Assembly (NCBI GenBank): GCA_016199265.1
Contig: JACQGX010000226.1
Span: 1 to 40,501 of the forward strand
Origin: Chloroflexota bacterium
GTDB lineage: Bacteria; Chloroflexota; UBA11872; UBA12225
Direction of reading: 5' to 3'
DNA: 40,501 bases
The first letter of the stretch is position 1; the number at the start of each line of letters is the position of its first letter. The notes under the pieces are model-generated. The model did not search any database, was not told the origin of the DNA, and saw only the letters and a list, made by a program, of their open reading frames with translations. The translations under genes and the position numbers were made by a program. Positions 7,716-19,235 of the stretch are shown piece by piece.

Positions 7716-10018
7716 AGATTCTCTTTGTCACTCCCCAGGTGCCATGGCCGCCCTCGCAGGGCACGGCGTTGCGCAACCTCCATCTCCTAAAGGCCGCGGC
7801 CGAGCGGCACGAGGCCGACCTGCTGTCGTTTGACGATGGGATGATGGATGGGGGGCGGGGGCCCCTCCCCGACCTCTGCGGCCGCATCGAGACCGTTCCC
7901 CTCCCGCCGCGGCCCCGAATCGGGCGCCTCCTCGACCTGACCCTCGGCCGTGCCGACATGGAGCGCCGGCTGTGGTCGCCCGAATTCGACGCACGACTGC
8001 ACCGGATGCTGGCCGATACAGCCTACGACGTGGTGCAGCTCGAAGGGTTCGAGGTGGCAGGCTACTTGCTCGGCCCCGCGGCGCTGCGCCGGGAGCTGTA
8101 CGAGCGCACGGTCGCCGGCAGCGAGCGAGGGGCAGATGGGCCGAAGATCATCTTCGACGATCACAACGCCGAGTACGAGCTGCAGCGTTCTGCTGCGCGG
8201 ATCGATGCGGGTGAACCCCGCCGCTGGCTCCGTGCGGTGTATTCGGCGGTTCAGGCGCGACGCCTGCGTGTGCGCGAGGCGCTCTACTGCGCCGCCGCCG
8301 ACCTGACGTTCGCGGTGTCTGACGACGATGCGGCGGCGCTCGAGGCCATTGTCCCCGGTTTGGGCGCCGTCGTCGTGCCCAACGGTGTCGACTGCGCCGC
8401 GCTGCCGGCGCCGGTGCCGGCGCCGGCGCTCTTCTTCGCCGGCAAGCTCGACTACCGGCCCAATGTCGACGCCTGCGAGTGGCTCGTGCGGGACATCCTG
8501 CCCCTGGTGCGCGCGCACGTGCCCAACGCGCGTGTCGTGCTGGCCGGGCGCGATCCGTCGCCGGCGGTGCGTGCGCTCGCCGGGCCCAACGTGGAGGTGA
8601 CCGGCGCGCTCTCGGACGCCGAGCTGGCGCGGCGGCGGGCCGAGGCGTGGGTCTACGTTGTCCCGATGCGCATGGGCAGCGGCGTGCGCTTCAAGGTGCT
8701 CGAGGCGATGGCCGCCGGAATCCCACTGGTGTCCACGCCGCTGGGCGCCGCCGGGTCCGGCGCCGAACACGGGCGTCACGCTCTGATCGCCGCCGATGCC
8801 GGCACGTTTGCTGCGGCCGTTGTCGAGCTGCTCCAAAGCCCCGATCGGCGCGTGTCTCTGGCAGCATCCGCGCGAAAGATCGCCGAGACGTGTCACGACT
8901 GGCGCCACATCACCCCCCGGCTGTTCGCCGCCTACGACATGCTGCAGGCCGATCCGCGGCTGCAAGTGAGCGCAATCGCCACCGTACTGAACGAACGCGA
9001 GACCGCCGGTGCGCTCGTCGAAGCGCTCGCGGCGCAGAGTCGCCCGCCGGGCGAAGTGGTGGTCGTCGACGGCGGCTCGACCGACGGCACGTGGGAGGTG
9101 CTCTCGGAGTACAGCGGCCGCCCGCAGTCCACACGGAGCCCTCGCCCTGGCCCACTCCCAAAGGGCGGGGAGACGACCGTGCGCGCGCTGTGTGTGCCGG
9201 GCACCACTATCTCGCGGGGACGCAATCGGGCGATTGCCGAGGCGACGCACGAGACGATCGCGGCCACCGATGCGGGGGTGACGCTGCACCCGGCATGGCT
9301 GGCGCGGCTGGTGGCGCCGCTCGAGCGCGACCCACGATTGGAAGCGGCGAGCGGATTCTTTGTCGCCGCGCCACAGACCACGTGGGAGCTGGCATTGGGC
9401 GCGACGACGCTGCCATCGGTCGAGGAGATCGATCCGCGGCGGTTCTTGCCGTCGAGCCGTTCGATCGCGTTTCGACGTCGCGCCTGGCACGTCGCCGGCG
9501 GCTACCCGGAATGGCTCGACTACTGCGAGGACCTGCTCTTCGACGTCGCGTTGCTGGCGAACGACGTGCGGCCGCGCTTCGTACCGCGGGCGTTCGTCCG
9601 CTTCCGCCCGCGTTCGAGCCCGCGCGCGTTCTTCTGGCAGTACTACCGCTACGCGCGCGGCGATGGGAAGGCCGATCTCTGGCGCAGGCGACACGCGATC
9701 CGCTATGGCAGTTATCTCTGTGGGCTTGTGCTGGCCGCCCGCGCGCTCGGTGCCCTTGGTGCGCAGCGTGTCGATCCCGCCGCGGCGGCGCTGCTGCTCG
9801 CCGGGAGTGCCACGTACCTTTGCCGTCCGTTACAACGATTAGCGCACCAGAGCCGCTCGCCGGCTGAGTTGTGCCGCGCGGCGCCCCTGGTGGCGGTGGT
9901 GCGGCTCATTGGAGACGTGGCGAAAATGGCGGGCTATCCGGTCGGCGTACTCTGGCGTCTGCGTCACCGGCCGCCGGCCGGAGCGTTGCGCCCTCCAGAG
10001 ACGCTGCGGTTGGATTGA
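7712..10018 (+). CDS. Bifunctional glycosyltransferase: GT4 fused to GT2
   Basis: A 768-aa protein starting at GTG 7712. Residues 1 to about 410 form a GT-B domain: KILFVTPQVPWPPSQGTALR at the start, IIFDDHNAEYELQR, VVVPNGVD, FAGKLDYRPNVDACEWL and GSGVRFKVLEAMAAGIPLVS. From about residue 419 a GT-A domain begins (VSAIATVLNERE, VVVVDGGSTDGTWEVL, ISRGRNRAIAEA, ATDAGVTLHPAWL, YCEDLLFDVALL), followed by one or two C-terminal hydrophobic segments. Both are complete-looking, so one chain may add two successive sugars. A GTG in frame at 8966 marks the domain junction and could be an internal start or a relic of two separate genes. A 20-residue Arg/Pro-rich loop (about residues 472-490) looks inserted into the GT2 part. 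Confidence 0.88.
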   Translation: MKILFVTPQVPWPPSQGTALRNLHLLKAAAERHEADLLSFDDGMMDGGRGPLPDLCGRIETVPLPPRPRIGRLLDLTLGRADMERRLWSPEFDARLHRMLADTAYDVVQLEGFEVAGYLLGPAALRRELYERTVAGSERGADGPKIIFDDHNAEYELQRSAARIDAGEPRRWLRAVYSAVQARRLRVREALYCAAADLTFAVSDDDAAALEAIVPGLGAVVVPNGVDCAALPAPVPAPALFFAGKLDYRPNVDACEWLVRDILPLVRAHVPNARVVLAGRDPSPAVRALAGPNVEVTGALSDAELARRRAEAWVYVVPMRMGSGVRFKVLEAMAAGIPLVSTPLGAAGSGAEHGRHALIAADAGTFAAAVVELLQSPDRRVSLAASARKIAETCHDWRHITPRLFAAYDMLQADPRLQVSAIATVLNERETAGALVEALAAQSRPPGEVVVVDGGSTDGTWEVLSEYSGRPQSTRSPRPGPLPKGGETTVRALCVPGTTISRGRNRAIAEATHETIAATDAGVTLHPAWLARLVAPLERDPRLEAASGFFVAAPQTTWELALGATTLPSVEEIDPRRFLPSSRSIAFRRRAWHVAGGYPEWLDYCEDLLFDVALLANDVRPRFVPRAFVRFRPRSSPRAFFWQYYRYARGDGKADLWRRRHAIRYGSYLCGLVLAARALGALGAQRVDPAAAALLLAGSATYLCRPLQRLAHQSRSPAELCRAAPLVAVVRLIGDVAKMAGYPVGVLWRLRHRPPAGALRPPETLRLD

Positions 10019-10055
10019 CGACCGTATCTCGAGCACGTGGAGAGAAGAGCCGAAC

Positions 10056-11120
10056 GTGAGCGTGGTGCACACCAACGAGACCACCATTCCGGCGGCGGCG
10101 ACCAACGGCGCGGGCCGGCCCACTCCGGCCCGCGCCGCCGAGAGTGTTCGTCTCTCGTTGCCGGCAGCCATGAACGGAGCGTGCAATCGCCCGCACCACC
10201 GGCCCGTCCGCGCTGCGGCGAACCAGGTCCAGGGCAGCGAGCCGTTGCTCTCGGTGGTTATCGTCACGCACCACGTCCTGCCGCTGTTGCGGAGTTGCCT
10301 GCGTGCCGTGCTGGCCAGCGAGACGCCGTATGCCTTTGAGGTCTTCGTCGTCGATACCGGCAGCGACGGCAGCGCTGCCGTCGCGCGGCGCGAATTCCCC
10401 CCGATCGTCGCAATCGAAGCGCCGGAGAACCCCGGATACGCGGCGGCAAACAACCTTGCGCTGCGGCGCGCGCGGGGCGCGTATTGTCTGTTGCTCAATC
10501 CGGATACCGTGGTCCCGCCGGACGGCTTGGCGCAGACGGTGGCCGCGATGGAGGCCGACCCGAGCATCGGCGTGCTGGGACCAAAGCTCGTGCGGGGCGA
10601 CGGCTCGCTCGACCTGGCGTGCCGCCGGTCGTTCCCTACACCCCAAAACGCGCTCTATCACTTTCTGCGGTTGCCCCGACTCGCGCCATTTCATCCGGCG
10701 TTCGGCCAGTACAACCTCACCTACCGCGATCCCGACGAGGCGTACGACGTCGACGCGGTGACCGGTGCGTTCATGCTGCTGCGCCGCGAGGTGCTCGCGC
10801 AGGTCGGATTGCTCGACGAAACGTTCTGGATGTACGGCGAAGACCTCGACCTCTGCTGGCGGAGCAAGGTGCAGGGCTGGCGGACGCGCTACCACCCGGC
10901 GGTGTGCGTTGTTCATCTCAAAGGGCAGAGCAGCAAGGCGCGCTCGCTGCGCTGCACCTACGAGTTCTTTCGAGCGATGCACGTGTTCTACCGCAAGTAC
11001 TACGCGCCGCGGTCGTCGGCCGCGAAAAACGCGCTCATTACCGCGGGGATCGTCGCGATTGGCGCGGCGTCGGTGGCGATCGACCGGCTGCGACCGCCGC
11101 CGCTACGGCGGGTGTCATAG
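10056..11120 (+). CDS. Glycosyltransferase family 2 protein (rhamnosyltransferase-like)
   Basis: A 354-aa protein from GTG 10056, which follows a purine-rich GGAGAGAAGAG. An in-frame ATG at 10170 would trim a poorly structured leader of about 38 residues. The GT2 core starts at LLSVVIVTHHVLPLLRSCLR, continues with VFVVDTGSDGS, NPGYAAANNLAL, LLLNPDTVVPPDGL (DxD-like) and ends with GAFMLLRREV and MYGEDLDLCWRSKVQGW. The pattern resembles dTDP-rhamnosyltransferases. A C-terminal segment near residues 325-340 is hydrophobic. It belongs to the polysaccharide cluster; acceptor unknown. Confidence 0.88.
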   Translation: MSVVHTNETTIPAAATNGAGRPTPARAAESVRLSLPAAMNGACNRPHHRPVRAAANQVQGSEPLLSVVIVTHHVLPLLRSCLRAVLASETPYAFEVFVVDTGSDGSAAVARREFPPIVAIEAPENPGYAAANNLALRRARGAYCLLLNPDTVVPPDGLAQTVAAMEADPSIGVLGPKLVRGDGSLDLACRRSFPTPQNALYHFLRLPRLAPFHPAFGQYNLTYRDPDEAYDVDAVTGAFMLLRREVLAQVGLLDETFWMYGEDLDLCWRSKVQGWRTRYHPAVCVVHLKGQSSKARSLRCTYEFFRAMHVFYRKYYAPRSSAAKNALITAGIVAIGAASVAIDRLRPPPLRRVS

Positions 11121-11197
11121 GCGCCAGCGCTCGTCTCAGGTACCATTGGCGTTCGAGTACACCGTCACGGTCGACGTACGCGGCATAGGCAGTAGAG

Positions 11198-12697
11198 GTG
11201 ACTGAGAGCGCGGCTCGCGTCATCCAATTGAGACAGCCGGAGAAAGCGCGTCTCTCGGCGGGGCCGGCACACCCGCCGGCGGGGCGGCTCCGCCGATGGT
11301 CGCAGTTGACGCTCGCCCCCGGCTTTCTCGTCATCTCCGACGTGCTGGCCGTCGCGGTGGGGTTTGCCTTCGCCTACATCCTCCGATTTGTACTGGAGAT
11401 TCCGCGCGCGCAGGAGATCCACAGCGCACGCGCCTACGCCGGGTTCCTGGCGGTGGCGACGCCGATTTTCCTGATGGCGTTCGTCGCCTACGGGCTTTAT
11501 CAGCGCCGGCACCTCGTCAGCGTCGTCGATCAGTTGTTCCGCCTGGCGACGGCGGTACTGGTCGGCCTGGTCATCACCGTCGCGGTGTCCTCATTTGTCG
11601 TGCGGGGCTGGCCCGACTATTCGCGCCTGCTCCTTGGGTACGTCTGGATCGGCTGTACCGGCGCCGCCTGCGCCGGGCGTTTCGCCTGGGTGCTGTGGCG
11701 CGACTGGCTGCAGAAGCGCGGGATCTCGGTGCGCACCGCGCTGGTGATCGGCGCCGGGCCGGCCGGCCAGCGGGTGGCGCACCACTTCGCCGAGCTGCCG
11801 CAGCTTGGGTTCCGCGTAATCGGCTTCCTCGACGATTTCCTTCCCCAGGACGATGCTCCCGACGAGGGGCCGCACGTCCTCGGGCGCATCGACGAGATCG
11901 ACGCGGTGCTGGCGGCGCTCCAGCCGAACGAGATCATTCTCGCCGACCCGACGCTCTCCAACCACGAGCTGCTCGAGATCGTCGACCGGTGCCAGGGATT
12001 GCCGGTCACCGTGCGCGTCTTCCCCGACGTGTTCCAGATGCTCGTGAGCGAGGCGTCGGTGCTCAACCTGCGCGGTCTGACGCTGGTGGGCATCCACGCC
12101 GCCGAGCTCCAAGCGTGGCAGCGGATGATCAAGCGCTGGTTCGACGTCGTCTTTTCGGCGGCGGTGCTCGTCGTCTGCTCGCCCCTCCTCCTGTTCGTTG
12201 CGCTGCTCGTGCGCCTCGACTCGCCCGGCCCCGTGTTCTATGCGCAGGAACGCGCCGGCCGCGACGGCAAGCGGTTCCACGTCATCAAGTTCCGGTCGAT
12301 GGTTCACAACGCCGAGGCGGCCACCGGCCGGTACTGGACGGTGCGCGAAGACTCACGGCGCACGCGCGTCGGGCGCTGGCTGCGGCAGCTCTCGATCGAC
12401 GAGCTGCCGCAGTTCATCAACGTCCTGCTGGGCGATATGAGCGTCGTCGGGCCGCGCCCCGAGCGGCCGATGTTCATCGCGCAGTTCAGCGAAGCGCTGC
12501 CGGATTACCTCAAGCGTCTGCGCGAGAAGGCAGGTATCACCGGCTGGGCGCAGGTCAATGGTCTGCGCGGCGACGTCTCGATCGAAGAGCGCACCAAGTA
12601 CGATCTGTACTACGTCGACAACTGGTCGCTCTGGCTCGATCTGAAGATCATCATCCGCACCATTCCGCTGCTCTTCCGCGACAGCAACGCGTACTGA
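11198..12697 (+). CDS. Polyprenyl-phosphate sugar-1-phosphate transferase (exopolysaccharide priming enzyme)
   Basis: A 499-aa membrane enzyme of the WbaP/CpsE type, starting at GTG 11198. It has four N-terminal membrane helices, a Rossmann-like domain (about residues 165-290, TALVIGAGPAGQRVAHHFAE), another membrane segment (VVFSAAVLVVCSPLLLFVAL) and the C-terminal catalytic domain with GKRFHVIKFRSMVHNAEA, LSIDELPQFINVLLGDMSVV and GPRPERP. This enzyme loads the first sugar phosphate onto undecaprenyl phosphate and starts synthesis of the repeat unit. It ends the cluster; the last codons (LLFRDSNAY) are partly duplicated 147 bp downstream. Confidence 0.93.
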   Translation: MTESAARVIQLRQPEKARLSAGPAHPPAGRLRRWSQLTLAPGFLVISDVLAVAVGFAFAYILRFVLEIPRAQEIHSARAYAGFLAVATPIFLMAFVAYGLYQRRHLVSVVDQLFRLATAVLVGLVITVAVSSFVVRGWPDYSRLLLGYVWIGCTGAACAGRFAWVLWRDWLQKRGISVRTALVIGAGPAGQRVAHHFAELPQLGFRVIGFLDDFLPQDDAPDEGPHVLGRIDEIDAVLAALQPNEIILADPTLSNHELLEIVDRCQGLPVTVRVFPDVFQMLVSEASVLNLRGLTLVGIHAAELQAWQRMIKRWFDVVFSAAVLVVCSPLLLFVALLVRLDSPGPVFYAQERAGRDGKRFHVIKFRSMVHNAEAATGRYWTVREDSRRTRVGRWLRQLSIDELPQFINVLLGDMSVVGPRPERPMFIAQFSEALPDYLKRLREKAGITGWAQVNGLRGDVSIEERTKYDLYYVDNWSLWLDLKIIIRTIPLLFRDSNAY

Positions 12698-12847
12698 GGT
12701 GGTGATCAGGTCGTGATCAGGTGGTGATCGTGCCGCCGGCAACGTGATCACGACCTGATCACCACTTGACAACTACTTGATCACGACGTCCCCACGCGAG
12801 CGCAGCGAGCACCTTTCCTCTTCCGCGACAGCAACGCGTACTCAGGT
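12671..12847. repeat. 30-bp direct duplication of the sugar transferase gene end
   Basis: Positions 12671-12700 (last codons plus stop of the priming transferase) recur at 12818-12847 with one mismatch in 30. The 117 bp between the copies holds the long inverted repeat at 12699-12765. The second copy is non-coding and lies just before the hrcA promoter region. Confidence 0.9.
12699..12765. terminator. 21-bp perfect inverted repeat, probable terminator or REP-like hairpin
   Basis: The arm at 12699-12719 (starting GTGGTGATCAGG) is the exact reverse complement of 12745-12765 (ending CTGATCACCAC), with a 25-nt loop. Each arm is itself made of GTGATCAGG units with a period near 11 bp. It separates the polysaccharide cluster from the heat-shock operon and is well placed to end transcription, although no U-tract follows. 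Confidence 0.7.
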
Positions 12848-12861
12848 GCGCCTTCATTTGG

Positions 12862-12867
12862 TATGCT
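12862..12867 (+). promoter_or_regulatory. Candidate -10 box of the hrcA operon
   Basis: TATGCT lies 10 bp before the CIRCE element. The start of transcription would then fall in or next to CIRCE, as in other HrcA-controlled operons. I see no convincing -35 hexamer. Confidence 0.35.
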
Positions 12868-12876
12868 CAGACCGGA

Positions 12877-12903
12877 TTAGCACTCGCGCCGACAGAGTGC
12901 TAA
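12877..12903 (+). promoter_or_regulatory. CIRCE operator
   Basis: TTAGCACTC (12877-12885), a 9-bp spacer and GAGTGCTAA (12895-12903) match the consensus CIRCE element exactly. HrcA binds it to repress the operon, and heat relieves repression. It lies 36 bp before hrcA, so hrcA and the genes behind it are autoregulated. Confidence 0.97.
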
Positions 12904-12939
12904 CACGAGTGCTCACAGCGCGAGCTTGAGTGGAGCGCG

Positions 12940-14079
12940 ATGCAGACGCCACAGCAGCCGCCACGCCAATCGAAGAGCTCGGGCGAGCAAACGCTTTCGA
13001 ATCGCAAAGAGCGCATCCTGAAGGCCGTGGTCGAGGACTACATCCGCAACGCCACGCCGGTTGCCTCCGAAGCGCTCGTTCGAGAGCACGGGTTCTCCAT
13101 TTCTTCGGCCACAGTGCGTAACGAGATGGCCGAGCTGGAGGCCGAAGGCTACATCCATCAGCCACACACCTCGGCGGGCCGGGTGCCTGCCGAGCGCGGC
13201 TACCGGTACTTTGTGCAGCGCCTGATGCAGGAGCAGCATATTCCGCAGGCCGAGCAGCTCACCATCCGCCACCAGTTCCACCAGGTGGCGCTCTTCCGCG
13301 AGCAGTGGCTGCAGTTGGCGGTGGCGATCCTGGCACGCGCCGTGCGGGCGGCGGCGATTGTGAGTTCGCCGCAGCTCGTCGAGTGCCGCATCAAGCACCT
13401 CGAAGCGCTGCACATGCAGGACCGGCTCGGCCTGCTGGTGCTGGTGCTGCTCGACGGCATCGTCAAGCAGCAGCTCGTGACACTACCGGACCAGGTGACG
13501 CAGCAGGACCTCTCGACGGCGTCTAACCGGCTGAACGCGCTCTTCCACGGAAATACCCGGCGCGAGGTTGAAGCCGCCGCCGGCGCGGAGCGTTTCTCCA
13601 ACGTCGAGCGGTTCCTCGTTCGGTCGCTCACCGACCTGATGGTGCAGATCGACGCGCGCGATGCCACCACGATTTACCACGATGGCATCGTGGAGCTGCT
13701 CGACCAACCCGAGTTCTCGCGTCTCGAACGCGCGCGGGCGATCGTCGAAGTGCTCGAACGGCCGCACACGCTGCGCGAGCTGCTGCCCGAAGTGCTGGGA
13801 GGTGCCGGCGTGCAGATCCTGTTCGGCAGCGAGAACCGCTGGGAGTGGATGCGCGAGTGCGCGTTCGTCCTGGCGCGCTACGGCGATGTCGGCGGGATGA
13901 CCGGCGTCGTTGGCGTGCTGGGGCCGTTGCGCTTGCACTACAGCGTCGCCATTCCGTCGGTGCGCTACGTTTCGAGCATCATGACCGAATTGCTGGGCAG
14001 CCTGACCGGCGATTTGCCCGGTGAGGCGGCCGGCGGCACGGTGCCCCCACATGCGGCGCCGTCGCCGGGGGAGATGTGA
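12940..14079 (+). CDS. hrcA: Heat-inducible transcription repressor HrcA
   Basis: A 379-aa repressor. The N-terminal winged helix (about residues 20-105) reads RKERILKAVVEDYIRNATPV, ISSATVRNEMAELEAEGYI and HTSAGRVPAERGYRYFVQRL, the HrcA signature. The GAF-like and dimerisation parts follow, with the conserved FGSENRW and GVLGPLRLHYSVAIPSVRYV near the C-terminus. It is somewhat longer than the usual 340-350 aa because of a Gln/Pro/Ser-rich N-terminal leader and a short C-terminal tail. HrcA binds the CIRCE site just upstream and depends on GroE for activity in known systems. It is followed at once by grpE. Confidence 0.97.
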   Translation: MQTPQQPPRQSKSSGEQTLSNRKERILKAVVEDYIRNATPVASEALVREHGFSISSATVRNEMAELEAEGYIHQPHTSAGRVPAERGYRYFVQRLMQEQHIPQAEQLTIRHQFHQVALFREQWLQLAVAILARAVRAAAIVSSPQLVECRIKHLEALHMQDRLGLLVLVLLDGIVKQQLVTLPDQVTQQDLSTASNRLNALFHGNTRREVEAAAGAERFSNVERFLVRSLTDLMVQIDARDATTIYHDGIVELLDQPEFSRLERARAIVEVLERPHTLRELLPEVLGGAGVQILFGSENRWEWMRECAFVLARYGDVGGMTGVVGVLGPLRLHYSVAIPSVRYVSSIMTELLGSLTGDLPGEAAGGTVPPHAAPSPGEM

Positions 14080-14080
14080 T

Positions 14081-14860
14081 TTGACCGCAGAATCGACAGA
14101 TACGACCAACACGGTGCGTCCCGAGTCCGAAGCGCAGACACCGGACCAGCGCGGGGAAGTCGAACGACCGGAGCAGCCGCGCGCCGGGGCCGACACGACG
14201 GCGGCCCAGCACACGACGAGCGCGGGCGCCGAGGCGCGCGAGCTCGAGCGGCAGCTCGACGACGTGCGTCGCCAGCTCCGCGAAGCCGAAGAGCGCGCCC
14301 GCGAGAATCTCGATCGCTGGCAGCGTGCGCAGGCCGACCTGGCCAACTTTCGCCGGCGGGCGCAGTTCGAACGCGAAGCGCTCGAGAAATATGCCGTCGC
14401 GTCGCTCGTCGCGCTGCTGCTGCCGGTGCTGGACAGCTTCGAGCGCGCCTGGAACACGCTGCCGGTGCCGCTCCGCCGCCTGACCTGGCTCTCCGGTGTG
14501 GCGATGATCCATTCGCAGTTGCGCGGCACACTCGAACGCGTCGGCCTGACCGAGATCGAGGCCGAGGGGCAAGCCTTCGATTCGCACGTGCACGAGGCAC
14601 TCGACCGTGAGGCTGGCGAAGGGCCGCCGCACGTCGTCGCCGTTCTCCAGGCAGGCTATAGGCTGCACGAGCGCGTGCTCCGGCCGGCGCTGGTCAAGGT
14701 GGGTCCGAAACCGCCGAGCGCTGAGGCGCGGGGTCAAGAGTCAAGAGTCAAGGGCCAAGGCGAGGCACCCGAAACTGCTTCGCCGCGGCCCGGGCCTGAG
14801 TCCGAGACCCAGACCCCGCAGCACGATCAAACCAGCAATTCGGCCACCGCGAGCGGCTAG
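14081..14860 (+). CDS. grpE: Nucleotide exchange factor GrpE
   Basis: A 259-aa protein beginning at TTG 14081, one base after the hrcA stop and preceded by GGGGAG. The long acidic/Thr-rich leader (residues 1-60) is followed by the coiled coil ARELERQLDDVRRQLREAEE, the core NLDRWQRAQADLANFRRRAQ and LLPVLDSFERAW, and the beta domain HEALDREAGEGPPHVVAVLQ with GYRLHERVLRPALVKV. GrpE releases ADP from DnaK. The C-terminal tail after VKVGPKPPS is extended and includes residues encoded by a GTCAAGA repeat (14733-14760). Confidence 0.96.
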   Translation: MTAESTDTTNTVRPESEAQTPDQRGEVERPEQPRAGADTTAAQHTTSAGAEARELERQLDDVRRQLREAEERARENLDRWQRAQADLANFRRRAQFEREALEKYAVASLVALLLPVLDSFERAWNTLPVPLRRLTWLSGVAMIHSQLRGTLERVGLTEIEAEGQAFDSHVHEALDREAGEGPPHVVAVLQAGYRLHERVLRPALVKVGPKPPSAEARGQESRVKGQGEAPETASPRPGPESETQTPQHDQTSNSATASG

Positions 14861-14969
14861 CCTCGAGCGTTGTTCGAACTCGTCATATCTCGCACAGTGG
14901 TAATCAGCTATTTCGCAACAGTGGTAGTCAACGGCTCCGCACCCTTGACCCCTGACCCTTGACCCTTGA
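14733..14969. repeat. Paired period-7 arrays around the grpE end and before dnaK
   Basis: GTCAAGA, GTCAAGA, GTCAAGG and GCCAAGG lie end to end at 14733-14760, inside the grpE tail. The inverted series CCCTTGA, CCCCTGA, CCCTTGA and CCCTTGA lies at 14942-14969, just before dnaK. The arrays could pair across about 180 nt of mRNA and place dnaK translation initiation next to a stem. Confidence 0.75.
14891..14930. promoter_or_regulatory. Direct repeat in the grpE-dnaK gap
   Basis: CGCACAGTGGTAATCA (14891-14906) and CGCAACAGTGGTAGTCA (14914-14930) share CAGTGGTA and TCA, with starts 24 bp apart. Same-face direct repeats in a promoter-sized gap can be regulator sites; no regulator is identified. 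Confidence 0.35.
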
Positions 14970-14973
14970 TCTC

Positions 14974-18173
<3,200 letters not shown>

Positions 18174-19133
18174 ATGCCCAATCGCTGGTTAGAAGTGTCG
18201 ATCCGTGCTTCCGCGGAGGCGGCGGAGGCGCTGGCCGCCGTTTTTGAGCGACACGGCCGCGGCGGCGTGGTCGTCGAGCCTGAGATCGTGCAGGGGCACG
18301 ACGAGGACGACGCCGCTCCCGCTCCGGGTGGCTTTTCCATCCTGCGCACGTATCTACGCGAAGGCGACGAGGTGCCGGCGCGGCGGACCGAGTTCGAGAA
18401 GGTGGTGGGCATCCTGCGCGCCTTCGAGCTCGCGCCGATGGGCGAGCTGCAGTTTCGGTGGATCGATGAAGAGGACTGGGCCAACGCCTGGAAGCAGCAC
18501 TACCAGGTACAGCGCATCGGCCGGCACTGGGTCGTGAAGCCGCGCTGGCAGGCGTACGAGCGTCGCCCGAGCGACCGGATCATCGAGCTCGACCCGGCCA
18601 TGGCCTTCGGTACCGGACTGCATCCCACGACCCAGCTCGTCCTCGAGTGCCTCGAAGACCTCTCCGACGCCGGTGAAGTAGCCGGCGAGGCGATCCTTGA
18701 TCTCGGCACCGGCTCCGGCATTCTCGCGATTGGCGCGGCGCGCCTGGGCGCCGCTTCGGTGCTGGCGCTCGACGTCGACGACGTCGCCGTGAGCGCCGCG
18801 ACGCAGAACGCGGCCGCGAGCGGTGCCGGGGGTGTCATCACCGTGCAGCGCGGCACGCTGGGGGCCCCGATCGACGGCGTCGAGTCGATTCCCGGCCTCG
18901 ACCTCACAGCCGCGTTCGACGGTGTCCTCGCCAACATCGTGACGCGAGTCATCGCCCAGCGCGCCCCCGTGATCTCCCGCGCGCTCCGTCCCGGTGGCTG
19001 GCTCATCGCCAGCGGCCTCATCGTCGACCGCGCGCACGAAGCCGAATCGGCCCTGGAAGCCAACGGTCTGCCGGTTGGGCGCCGCCTGCAACGTGGTGAC
19101 TGGATCACGCTGCGATGCCGGAAGACTACGTAG
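18174..19133 (+). CDS. prmA: Ribosomal protein L11 methyltransferase
   Basis: A 319-aa SAM-dependent methyltransferase. The N-terminal L11-recognition domain ends with WANAWKQHYQVQRIGRHWVV. The catalytic domain has PAMAFGTGLHPTTQL, LDLGTGSGILAIGAARLGA (SAM loop near residue 176), ALDVDDVAVSAATQNA and VLANIVTRVI (the NPPY-like position of PrmA). It trimethylates ribosomal protein L11. Position directly after dnaJ and before rsmE is common in Gram-positive and Chloroflexota-type operons. Its stop codon lies in a CGTAGAG repeat. Confidence 0.95.
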   Translation: MPNRWLEVSIRASAEAAEALAAVFERHGRGGVVVEPEIVQGHDEDDAAPAPGGFSILRTYLREGDEVPARRTEFEKVVGILRAFELAPMGELQFRWIDEEDWANAWKQHYQVQRIGRHWVVKPRWQAYERRPSDRIIELDPAMAFGTGLHPTTQLVLECLEDLSDAGEVAGEAILDLGTGSGILAIGAARLGAASVLALDVDDVAVSAATQNAAASGAGGVITVQRGTLGAPIDGVESIPGLDLTAAFDGVLANIVTRVIAQRAPVISRALRPGGWLIASGLIVDRAHEAESALEANGLPVGRRLQRGDWITLRCRKTT

Positions 19134-19227
19134 AGCGTAGAGCGTAGAGCGTGATGCCTACTGCGTAGGCCGCCATCAGGAAGTATGCCGCCGTAAACAT
19201 TTCGCCTTACGAACGACGCATCACGCG
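19129..19227. repeat. CGTAGAG repeat between prmA and rsmE
   Basis: CGTAGAG occurs three times in tandem (19129-19149), followed by CGTGATGCC. Near 19217-19226, CGCATCACGC inverts the GCGTGATGC sequence (from 19149), making a long-range stem. The first unit contains the prmA stop codon. Confidence 0.7.
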
Positions 19228-19235
19228 CCATAGAC

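Noticed and set aside
7787-9694. 635-aa open frame on the minus strand
   Set aside because: It is the mirror of the GT4-GT2 gene; GC-rich third positions keep the opposite strand open.
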